A DNA stretch of 64,000 nt, from NCBI GenBank assembly GCA_003024785.1, contig PUQB01000627.1, forward strand, positions 34,604 to 98,603, in the 5' to 3' direction. A model generated the notes under the pieces. It made no database searches. It was not told where the DNA came from and saw only the letters and a program-made list of their open reading frames with translations. Of this stretch, positions 23,701 to 34,008 are shown one piece after another (the stretch's first letter is position 1; every line of letters begins with the position of its first letter). This DNA comes from Selaginella tamariscina (lineage: Eukaryota > Streptophyta > Lycopodiopsida > Selaginellales > Selaginellaceae). The position numbers and the translations under genes were made by a program.

Positions 23701-23882
23701 TCGTTGTGTCGGCAGGAAATGACTCTGCAAAGGTGACTATTAATACTTATCCTTCATGCAGTTGTTCTACATTTCAGAAGAGCAAAAGTTGGAGCCCATG
23801 TGTACACATGTACTTCGTCTATAGCCGTGCTTGGCTTGAACCCGGAAGTCACATATTTTCTACAAAGGCGATCGCTCAGTGA
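20792..23882 (+). CDS. Mutator-like (MULE) transposase with zinc-binding N-terminus and SWIM finger
   Basis: The start is the ATG reading MARVTYEGIDKD. The N-terminal half has a Cys/His module ending KCKHCGEEPLLVHTCPAY and IHRGVHQHPV, a GCM/WRKY-like HxH finger often seen in MULE proteins. The DDE part follows: IAYADMCREDN near 22,213-22,243 (first Asp), NFAGFMSDEAGAIW near 22,311-22,350 (second Asp), RERSCLFHFMQS near 22,400, and PTTNNAEVIHAR near 22,688-22,720. A Cys-rich insert (KCLGMNQEGTALCGK ... WFCPKDSGCF) is followed by the SWIM zinc finger SCSCST...SPCVHMYF near 23,758-23,815. The stop is TGA at 23,880-23,882. Introns fit at 21,771-21,815 and about 22,128-22,195. Single-base shifts near 21,250, 22,280, 22,770, 23,095 and 23,420-23,650 interrupt the frame, so as read it is non-autonomous or mis-sequenced. 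Confidence 0.8.
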
Positions 23883-24157
23883 ATGGAGGTCCACCGTTTG
23901 CTGGTGAATTGCAACAGAGTTCATGACCCACCGGTGCTACAAGGATAAATGGTTTAGGGTTTAGGATAATGTCTTATTAAGCCAGTGGACATATATTAAG
24001 CCAGTCGGCGTATATTAAACCAGTCGGCACATTAAAAAAACTTATATATCTAGAATATTCTTGAGAATATGCTAGAATATGCTAGAATACCTAGATAATC
24101 CGCGAATATACTAGAATAATATGAAGCCTCCTGAGCGGAGCCTCCTTTCCCGAGACC

Positions 24158-26180
24158 CATAATCTCCCACATGTGTTTATTAGCAAACTTGATAACTTGA
24201 CTTTGAGTTGCTTACAAGTTCTTCTTGCACTTTCTCTGATCCTCTCTGGTGTTAAACTCCATGGTAAAACACTAGTCCCTCTTTGTACACCCCATCTAAG
24301 TATCACCCTGAGAAAATAATGGAATTGGTTCCTCCTCTCTCTATCTATCTATACACACACACACTAAGATGTAAGTTTAAGGCACTTGGTGTTTATACAA
24401 AAGACGCCAAGATATTGTGTATATGAAAGAGAAAGATGGCTAGTTTGGTAGAATACGGTCCTTTATTCTTAATATTATTTAGGAGGGATTTAAGACACTG
24501 AGTGGTATGACATGAGAAAATTTAATAAGATAATTTAAAAAGAAAACAAATCCTTATTGAAAATTAAAAATAAAACATAATACTTTTTAGAATTAATGCA
24601 TTTCTAAATTAACATTATTTTTTTATTTAAATGCATTTATGAATGGGTTTTTTAGTGTATGTTATATGCAAGAAACCCTTGAGAATTAAGGTAAATGTGA
24701 ATTTTTCTTTTTTTTTTATACACGTTTTAAGGGGGGGAACCGTTGTTCTGCAAGTGTCCCCAGAGAAGAAGATTACATACACACACCTACCTTGTGCAGA
24801 GTCTTATGCAGACGGGACGCAATAGCTGAGACAACATAAGCCTTGAGCATTGGCCATGAACAGATCTACCTTGAGATTCTTGGAGATTTTCCTCCACAAT
24901 TTCTTCACTCCCCAAAAATGTACTTCCCTGCTCGTTATATATATATATATATTATATATAATAAACACATGCATAATGTATACAGTACAAACGTGTGTGT
25001 TGGAGAGATAGGGAGGGAGAGAGAGAGATTATGATAAGTCAATCGCCTAATGTATGTGAGACATACATATACTATATGTGTATGTATACGTATTATTCAT
25101 ACCATATTTGAACCCGGAATCCCAAGGAGTATGAGCAGAAACATGTATTCCTTTACTCTTGCAATACTCCACAAGTTCGTCTTGTCTCAAAATGGATGCA
25201 ACTCACTAAAAGATATTAAGTATGACACACACGCACACAAACACAAACACACACGCAGGCACCCACTACATATACGGATACATATTTAATATTATAAATA
25301 AAATTTATGCATAGAACTAAAATAAAACCGTAATATACATGCTTAATGCATGTATATATTTATCTTTTCCATACGCATATGTATCACACATACGCACACG
25401 CACACACACCTGGTTAACCGCAGGAGTACAGTACAGAAACTAAGAAGCTCTTTCAACTGTGAAATCCCAAAACTGCTCACCGATTGCACGTATTTATCAG
25501 TAGAGAGTAATGCCTCCATTGCTAGCCAATCTGCCTTGGTTTTCACGTTGCTATAATAGAAAGTCAATATACATGTAGAAAGATCAAAAACAATGTACAA
25601 ATGTAAATCTATATGATATGCTAAAGTTTGACGTTGCTCTGTTAGATACAACACACACACACTCGCGCGCACAACATCTTCGTACAAGATATTACATTGC
25701 CATCTCCTCTATATTTAATATAGGCATGCTGAGCATCTTGTCATGACATGCTAAATAAACACAAATACACGTGTATATAAGGGAAACATAAATAAACGTA
25801 CCAATGTATAATGCTCTCTCTCACTCTCAGGCTCACATGACGTATTTACGGTAGGATTCCATCAAGTGTATAGTTACGTTAGATATAACATTATACACAC
25901 TCATTGTGTGTGTGTGTGTCTATATTATATATATAGAAGAGAGAGAGAGAGGGGGGGAGGGAGAGGGAGAGGGAGAGAGGTGTGAGTACATTATACACAA
26001 TTTAATGTAATAAGACACATTTCTGTTCATATTGTATATAACCTCATTTTTTGTACGTTAAACATACAACATACACGATATATACCAAAAACACACACAA
26101 AGACATAATCCATCTCCCTATCTATATACACATGACTATAATCTATACATAATAATATATATATATACAGTACCAGCGAA
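24158..26180 (-). pseudogene. Aldo-keto reductase copy 1, central exons (right of the insertion)
   Basis: The rest of the interrupted exon (about 24,232-24,305, encoding [22 protein letters not shown]) is followed by the exon with CTRRLHKT-region similarity (about 24,785-24,925). Next are the exon ending ...[11 protein letters not shown] (about 25,108-25,215) and the exon with WLAMEALLSTDK and SQLKELLSF (about 25,410-25,545). Large microsatellites separate them. AKR-type similarity is clear by comparison with copy 4. The transposon insertion, small indels and inverted N-terminal exons make it dead. Confidence 0.75.
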
Positions 26181-26610
26181 ATGATGGGATGGGAAGAAGG
26201 GAGAAATGTACACGGGAGAATTTACCAACGGTTTATGTAATGGGGCTTAATACTAGGCGTTAATCCTGCAGTGGGGGGAAGCCAATGAACAGGCGTGTAC
26301 AGATGCCGTCAGGTGTGCGTTAGCTGCCGGTACAGTCATATTGATTGCTCTCATCTATATGCTAATGAATACAAGGGGCGCTGCTCTCTCTGAGGCCCTT
26401 CATAAAAAACACAGGTATATACAGTGTGCATGCGTGCATGCGTGTGTATTGTGTGTGAGAGAGAATATGTGTATATATACACGTTTTAAAGACCTGTTTA
26501 TGTTCTTTAAAGCATGTATACATACATGTATATATGTGGTCTCTTTACTTTAGCTTATTTTCTGCATTCCACAGTATATAACAAGGGAGGAACTATCTGT
26601 GACGTTAAAA
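26181..26610 (+). pseudogene. Aldo-keto reductase copy 1, exons 1-2 in inverted orientation
   Basis: From 'GTACCAGCGAAATGATGGGATGGG' onward the plus strand carries the first exon. It runs through the LNT..LIPAVG region (about 26,245-26,280), [24 protein letters not shown] and LSEALHKK, ending at the donor AG/GTATATACAG (~26,412). Only the first bases of exon 2 remain (AACAAGGGAGGAACTATCTGTGA, ~26,580-26,602); the rest is deleted. In the intact arrangement (copy 4) these exons are on the minus strand, like the other AKR exons. Confidence 0.75.
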
Positions 26611-27308
26611 TGGGAAGTTGTTTTTTAGTTTTAAATTCGTTTAGAATTTGCTATAAATATTTAATGACACTCGAACGATTATTGTTAACTACCAATTACA
26701 TTAAGTAATGTGTTTTTTATAGTTTATTACCATAGTAAATAAGTAATAATAATCGATATTCAAAGTAAAAATAAAGTTATAATAAAATTATAACATGTAT
26801 TTAAATTCGTGTACCTACAAAGTCTTAATCTAGATATATTATATTTTATAACTTTATACTATAAATAAATTATGATCAACTCTTAATTTTTATTGAATTT
26901 GTAAAATGAATGAACCATCCTTTGTCCTCCTTGTTTCATCTCCACCTCTAGCGATGCTTCATTAAATGCTTACCCATTCTCATACTTTAAGAGTTAATCA
27001 TATTTAAACACATATTTGTGAATCAAATAGATTTAAGAATCTTAAATCGAAGGATTTTATATAATGTTCATGCTAAATCATTTTCACAGACGCTATATAA
27101 TCTTCGTGCCAAGTCATCTCTACGCGATCCTCCGCATAATGTTACATGTCAAATTTTAAGTATCTTGTCAATCCCCACTTAAACGTATTGTACTTTCTGA
27201 AATTAAAGGGAGCGCATTATTCTTCGTAACAAGTTAACGTGTTTGATAGTAATAAACAACACGCAATGGTAAACAATCCTATATAGACGTCATACATGAC
27301 AATATACT
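26611..27308. other. AT-rich spacer shared by all LRR-AKR units
   Basis: No gene is present. The sequence is repeated in the other units (33.30-34.0 and 45.49-46.2 kb), including GGGAAGTTGTTTTTTAGTTTT and a later TCCTCC(T/G)C..TCATCTCCACCTCTA block. In the 45.5-kb copy, the first ~190 bp lies in the opposite orientation. Confidence 0.7.
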
Positions 27309-30300
27309 TCAGTATATATTTATATAAAGCTGCAAACATGTACATAGCGAGGTTATTCGAGCCACAAGCTCTTTGAGTATTTCACCCCTGAACACTTTTT
27401 AACATTTTCACAACATCATTCATGTTTGGTCGATCCATATAATTGTGGGTGGAGCATATTAATCCAAGGTGTATATTTGCTTCATCTGTTGTAAGTCCCC
27501 ATCTTCATATAACTTCATTAATTCCTGAACTTCTATAGAAGCTGCCCAATTACGAAGTGTGGTACCCAATGGTAAACTTTCATCTGTTGGGCCTTTTCCA
27601 CTTACCATTTCTAAAAGATAATACCAAAACTATATACATCTCCTTTAGGCAATGGCTTGTAATAAAACTATATTCTGCATAAGAAAACTTTTATAAATAA
27701 AATTATCAAAACTAATCACATTACTTTAATATGAATATGTTGTTATTATAGTAAGAATAAAAATACCTGGTGGAATGTATCCCAATGTTCCACGCAAATT
27801 TAAGGAGAGAATTTCCTCTTCTGTCATATTAACTGGTTGAATCATCTCTGAGATGCCAAAGTCAGCTATGTGCGGTTCATAATCATCATCAAGAAGGATG
27901 TTACTCGGTTTTAAATCACAATGAACAACGGGAGAAGACAACCATTGTGAAGATAATCGAGTGCATGTGCAACACCCAATGCGATGTTGAGCCTCTTGGG
28001 CCAATCCAGCATATTGGGCTCCTCACGAAGCTTACGATCAAGACCACCATTCTGCATGAATTCTAACACCAAAGATCTTTCTCTTGAATATCCAAGGACT
28101 TTAATAAGGTTGCGATGCTTGATTCTACCAGCTCTCTAATAAAAGTATCAAGTGTTGATCAACCGATGTTTTGTGTATCGTTTAACAGCAATTACCCTTC
28201 CAGTCTGTAACGTAGCTTTGTATACAACTGAATTTGCACTAGCCCCAATTATATTCTCCTCTGCATATCCATTTGTTGCCATGAGAAGTCTTCAGCAGAA
28301 AATTCGGTTACGAACGTGCGAAGTTGTAAGAGACCCTTCTTTATAGGTACCTTTCTCCTCAAAAAAAACCAGCATATCATACATGATACTGTTAAAATAC
28401 ATAGTATTGGTCCTCCAATAATCACTGCAAGCATCGATGATGAAGACTTTTTGCATGACTTATCAACCAATACTCCACAAAGTTTAGGGTTTCCTATGAA
28501 AGATGATGCTGTAGAGTTAAGAAATACCTGCAGTTGGGACTTTACCAGAAAATTTGTTATATGATAAATTGAGAGACTGCAATTGCGACATAGAAGCTAA
28601 AAAGAGTGAATCTCACCAGATAAAAGGTTCCTGGACAAGTCCATCTTCTCAAGGTTGATAAAGATTTTGAAAGCCTCTGAAAATGGAACCATTCAGCTTA
28701 TTTCCTGATAAGTTAAGTTGTTCAAGCTCAACACATGCAGAAATGGTGTTTGGAATCTGACCAAAAGCAAATTCTGTGAAAGATCAATCTTTTGTACGAA
28801 GATCATCTTCATCAAGCCATCAGGCACAAGGTCATGCAACTGATTATTCGATAAAATAAATCCAGAGCCATACTGAGAGATTTGAGATAAATTGAGGAAT
28901 TAAACCAGATAACATATTATAAGAGAAGTCCAGCATGTTCAATCTAAAGCAGCTTCCAATGCATGTTGGTATCTCATTAGTAAGAAAATTATGTGATAAA
29001 TTAATATGTTGTAACCTTGTTAAGTAGCAGGAGCCCAGGAATATCTTCTGTGAGTGCGTTTCTGCTTACATCTAGCTCCACAAGAGAACCACAAGACCCA
29101 AGTTCTGCTGGTATTCTTCCGTTAAATGCATTTGATGAAAGCAAGCTTCCCAATTATTTTAAATTACCAATATCGGAAGGGATGCCACCTCTCAGATTAT
29201 ATACCATACAATTGAATTCTTGTCAAGTTCTCTAGGTTGCCTAGACGTTGTGGAATCTCTCCAGTAAAACGATTTCCTGAAAATCGATATTAATCAATTG
29301 GTACAATTGCTATATTCCTTGGTAGATCACTCAAAAATGGTTATCCTTTAAAGAAACATATGCAAGCGCGAAAGTGTACCAAAATCAAAAGTAATCTACC
29401 ATCTAAGTTGTTTCCAGACAACATCAAGGTGAAAAGAGTCTGAATAAGCCCTAACTCTCTAGGCAAACATCCCACTTAAGATATTATGGTAAAATAAACA
29501 TTCTTAACAACGAAGAACAATTCGAGAGTGAACTAGGAATTGAACCTGTAAAGTGGTTGTTGTCAAAATGTAGACTCTTCACCTTTGTAAGTTTTCCGAG
29601 TTCACTTGTATGCTGCCAGTCAACTGGTTTTCCTTTAGGCGAAGATACATAAGCTGTGAACAATTTCCAAGTGATGCCGGAAGTTCACCTGTAAAATTGT
29701 TTCGGTGCAAGTTGAGAACCTGCAACTTAGCAAGACGACCAAGCTCAGAAGGTATTCTCCGCTTAATTGTTCCCTCTAATATTAAGCTCTCCAAGAGGGT
29801 ACAGTTACCGAGTGTCACCGGTAAATCTCCGTTTAAGACATTGTTGCTGAGGTCGATCGCTGTTAAAGTAGATATTTCGCCGAGCTCACTAGGAATTGAG
29901 CCTTCTAATTTATTTTGCTGCAAGTGAAGCTGCTGAAGTCGAGAAAGTGAATTGAATGTAACTGGTAAAACTCCATGTAAAACATTTTCACTGAGATCGA
30001 GTTGAAATAAACGAGACCAATTTGTAAAACCAGATGTAAACCCTGTAAAACCCAGTTAAAATTCACTATATATTAGCCAAATAAACTAAATACCTGTGAG
30101 ATTGTTTCTCGCTATGGAAACTTGTTGAAGCTTAGTACATCTTGATAAAGAAGCTGGAAAGGTCCTAAAGAAGTTATCACTGAGATCCAAAGTGATTAAG
30201 AGTGACATGATGTGAGATTTTGAGGCAGTCCCCATGAAATAGATTAGACGAGAGATTAAGATGCTCGAGAGCTCTCAAATCTTGAACAAGCGAAGATGTT

Positions 30301-30390
30301 GGCCTCACTACTACTGGATTGATATTCTTCAACTAATACTATCAACATTACCATTACTACCGTTCTGTAGACGGCATCCATAGCTAGGAA
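27309..30390 (-). pseudogene. LRR receptor-like kinase, copy 1 (internally deleted)
   Basis: Same gene as the copy at 34.0-37.2 kb. The kinase C-terminus ends at about 27,309 (exon to ~27,665). The catalytic part (VVHCDLKPSNILLDDDYEPH, ADFGIS) is at about 27,830-27,935, the juxtamembrane and transmembrane region at about 28,270-28,440, and the LRRs at 28,560-30,060. The N-terminal exon (30,085-30,360) has lost about 165 bp, joining AACAAGCG to AAGATGTTGG. This removes the N-terminal cap with CNWTGITC and the first LRR. Many single-base gaps break the frame. The N-terminal deletion argues against a working receptor even if the indels were errors. Confidence 0.8.
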
Positions 30391-30984
30391 GCTCTGAAGA
30401 AGAAGAAGAAAGAAATGTATTTAATAAACTTTTTACTTGGAACTTCCATATATAAAGTTCAAAACTACATATGTCGTACGCCAATGTATACGTACACATG
30501 TCACATAAGTGAGACCAATAAGACTTACCAACGTTCACATCATTCTATAAAATCCACATGTATTGGGACCGCCACAGAGTCTTTCGCACTTCTGGCGTTT
30601 ATAGAAGACCTATATAAGTTTATTATAATATATTTTATGTGTAAGGTAAATATTCAGCATATACCGTATACACGGTATATATATTTATATATTTTTAGTT
30701 GAAATATGTTTCTAATATTACTGCAGTTTTTTAGGTTTGCATGTTATTGCTTGAGGAAGTTTCTAATATTACTGACGTGTACACGGGATTTGGACCTTTG
30801 AAGTTGCCGTGTGATTCTCGCAAGATAAATTAAGTTAATATCCCTTTGCATAAACAAATATATAAATAATTATATTGACAGGTATTTAATAATTTAATTA
30901 AATTTTTTAATTGTAATAAAAACTTCCTATAATTATAAGAGAAGCATAATTGTAAATACATTTTATTTAATATTTGAAACCACG

Positions 30985-31700
30985 ATATTTGTTATATATG
31001 TTCTAAGTCTTCTTTCACGGATTGTAATTGTAATGGGGCATTTTCGGAGAGGTAAGAGATGTACTGTTTATAAGACGTAACCTGTGACATCGTTATAAAA
31101 TAATTGCGTTAATCATATAGATAGACATTATCATATGCATATAACGCTTGTGTGTGTGTGTGAACATTATGTATATACTAGTACTCTGTAGATTTAGTTA
31201 TAGAGTACACATGCACTCACACGCACAATCTTCTTCCTCCCCAACAATGTAATCCCCTGCTCGTTATATATATATATATATATATATAAACACATTCATA
31301 AATGTATACAGTACAAACGTGTGTGTGTGTGAGAGAGAGAGGGGGAGAGAGATTATGATATAGTCAATCGCCTGATGTATGTGAGACATAATATACGTAT
31401 ATGCGTATGTATACATATTATTCATACCATATTTGAACCCGGAATCCCAAATTATGAATAAAATTTATGCATCGAAAACTAAAATAAAACCGTAATATAC
31501 ATGTCTTAATGCATGTATATATTTATCTTTTCCATACGCACACGCACACACACCTGGTTAACCGCAGGGACTACAGTACAGAAACTAAGAAGCTCTTTCA
31601 ACTGTGAAATGCCAAAATTGCTCGCACCGATTGCACGTACTTTATCAGTAGAGACTAATGCCTCCATTGCTAGCCATGTCTCCTTAATCTACCTTGGTTT
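30985..31700 (-). pseudogene. Aldo-keto reductase copy 2, remnant C-terminal exons
   Basis: The last exon survives at about 30,985-31,080. Then a deletion joins the following intron directly to the 5' part of the fifth exon (about 31,228-31,262, TCTTCCTCCCCAACAATGTA), so the exon with ILRWGVQRG is missing. The fourth exon is cut after 'CATATTTGAACCCGGAATCCCAA' (~31,432-31,450). The third exon (WLAMEALVSTDKVRAIGASNFG, about 31,555-31,690) is nearly intact. The gene is clearly non-functional. Confidence 0.8.
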
Positions 31701-31992
31701 TTCACGTTGCTATAATAAAAAGTCAATATACAAAGATATAATGTATGAAAGATCAAACAATGTACAAATGTAAATCTATATGATATGCTAAAGTTCTGAC
31801 GTTGCTCTGTTAAATACAACACACACACACACACACTCGCACGCACGCACAAACATCTTCGTACAGGATATTACATTGCCATCACCCTCTACTATATTAA
31901 TATAGGCATGCTGAGCATCTTGTCATGACATGCTAGATAAACACAGATAACACGTGTATATAAGGGAAAACATAAAATAGAACGTACCAATG

Positions 31993-32050
<58 letters not shown>

Positions 32051-32132
32051 GCATACACATGACGTATTTACGTTAGGTGTGTCTGTATTCCATCAAGTGT
32101 ATAGTTACGTTGGATATAACATGTATACACAC

Positions 32133-32211
<79 letters not shown>

Positions 32212-32224
32212 TGTGTGTACATTA

Positions 32225-33250
32225 TACTACGATTTAATGCACTAAGACACAATTTCTGTTCAGATATATCTCATTTTTTTGTACGTGTAATACAAACATA
32301 CAGACATCTGAACTGATATATATCAAAACACACACACAAAGACATATCCATCTCCCTATCTATATACAACATGTACATATTTAACTATAATCTATACATA
32401 ATAATATTAATATATATACAGTACAGCGAAATGATGGGATGGGGAAGAAGGAGAGAAATGTACACGGGAGAAAATTTACCAACGGTTTATGTAATGGGGC
32501 TTAATACGAGTGCGTTAATCCCTGCAGTGGGACGTGGGAAGCCAATGAACAGGCGTGTACAGATGCCGTCAGTGTGCGTTAGCTGCCGGGTACAGTCATA
32601 TTGATTGCTCTCATCTATATGCTAATGACATACAAGTGGGCTGCTCTCTCTGAGGCCCTTCATAAAAACACAGGTATATACAGTGTGCATGCGTGTGTAT
32701 GTGTGTGTGAGAGAGATATGTGTATATATACACGTTTAAAGACCTGTTTATGTTCTTTAAAGCATGTATACATACATGTATATATGTGGTCTCTTTACTT
32801 TAGTTTAGTTTTCTGCATTGCACAGTATATATATGTGGTGTGAATGTTGCAGTAACAAGGGAGGAACTATCTGTGAGTGGTTTACTACCAATATACCAAA
32901 GCATGCAGAGACATCTTTAAATGCGTCGCTTAAGAATTTGGGGTTAGATTACCTGGATTTATACCTTGTTCACTGGCCTATTCCTGACGTCATTGGTGAT
33001 GCTACGGATCCACCTCCTATTGGTCCGCTGGTACTGTATATAATATTATTATGTAATAGATATAGTTAAATATGTACATGTGTATATAGATAGGGAGATG
33101 GATATGTCTTTGTGTGTGGTGTGTGTGTGTTTTGGTATATATCATGTGTAGATGTCTATCTGTTTGTATTACACGTAAAAAATGAGGTATATCTCTACAA
33201 TATGAACAGAAATTGTGTCTTAATTGCATTAAATCGCACTATAGTGTACA
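32225..33250. repeat. Inverted-repeat arms (about 210 bp each) around flipped AKR exons, copy 2
   Basis: The left arm (about 32,225-32,430) and right arm (about 33,030-33,246) are inverse complements. The left reads CTATATACA..ACATGTACATATTTAACTA through ATATATACAGTAC; the right reads GTACTGTATATA...TTAAATATGTACATGTG...GATAGGGAGATGGATATG. They border the inverted AKR exons 1-2 exactly at GTACAGCG / CGCTGGTAC. This is a hairpin-capable structure with a ~600-bp loop. Confidence 0.85.
32431..33029 (+). pseudogene. Aldo-keto reductase copy 2, exons 1-2 in inverted orientation
   Basis: Exon 1 starts near 32,491 (ATGGGGCTTAATACG, LNTSALIPAVG) and runs to the donor at about 32,672. Exon 2 runs from about 32,855 (TAACAAGGGAGGAACT) to 33,029 and encodes [20 protein letters not shown] and [20 protein letters not shown]. 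Relative to copy 4, a GTTAGG-type deletion after PAVG shifts the frame and the upstream leader is lost. The catalytic His context (LVHWP) is visible. Confidence 0.8.
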
Positions 33251-34008
33251 CACACGTCTCTCTCTCACACTATTTTCTTCTGAACTTAATAAAAAACCTA
33301 ACTAAGACGTCAAATGGGAAGTTGTTTTTTTAGTTTTAAATTCGTTTAAAATTTGTTATAAATATTTAATGACACTCTAAACGGATTATTGTTAAGTACC
33401 AATTACATTAAGCATTATGTTTTTATAGGTTTATTAAATAGTAAAATAAGTAATAATAATCGATATTTAAAGTAAAAAAAAGTTATAATAAAAATTATAA
33501 ATGTATTTAAATTCGTGTACCTACAAAGTCTTATTAGAATACATTATATGCTTATAACTTTATATCTGTAAATAAAATTATGATCAATTCTTAATTCTAT
33601 TGAATTTGTAAAATGAACGAACATCCTTTATCCTCGCTTTATCTCCACCTCTAGCGATGCTTCATTAAATGCTTACCCATTCTCATACTTTAAGATTAAT
33701 CATATTTAAACGCATACTTGTGAATCAAATAGATTTAAGAATCTTAAAACCAAAAGGATTTTTATATAATTTCATGCCAAATCATTTTCATGGACGCTAT
33801 AATCTTCGTGCCAAGTCATCTCTACGCGATCCTCCACATAATGTTACATGTCAAATTTTAAATATCTTCAAAGTCCCCACTTAAACGTATTTGTACTTTC
33901 TGAAATTAAAGGGAGCGCATTATTCTTCATAACAAGTTAAAGTGTTTTGATAGTAATAACAACACGCAATGGTAAACAATCCTATATAGACGTCATACAT
34001 TATATACT
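33251..34008. other. AT-rich spacer of the LRR-AKR unit
   Basis: No gene is seen. It contains the ~190-bp block from 'AAGACGTCAAATGGGAAG' to 'AAGTAATAATAATCGATA' (about 33,302-33,465), which is inverted in the third unit. Confidence 0.7.

Larger units (their letters stand above)
15837..24157. mobile_element. Mutator-like transposable element (8.3 kb) carrying a ParB-methyltransferase gene
   Basis: The left end reads GAGTGTCGCCATTTTGGAGG then CTTGGGGCCCAGGAGGC. The right end, read on the minus strand, is GGTCTCGGGAAAGGAGGCTC then CGCTCAGGAGGC. The shared blocks GGAGGCT and CAGGAGGC make an imperfect terminal inverted repeat. The 9-mer CATAATCTC flanks both ends directly (15,828-15,836 and 24,158-24,166); 8-11 bp is the duplication size expected for Mutator-like elements. 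Inside are a minus-strand ParB-methyltransferase gene, hairpin repeats and a plus-strand MULE transposase. AATATTC-rich subterminal DNA lies at both ends, and CAGTCGGC half-sites occur just inside each end (about 15,943 and 24,003-24,030). An uninterrupted version of the host exon is present in AKR copies 3 and 4. About 65 bp of extra DNA between the right duplication and the exon remains unexplained. Confidence 0.75.
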
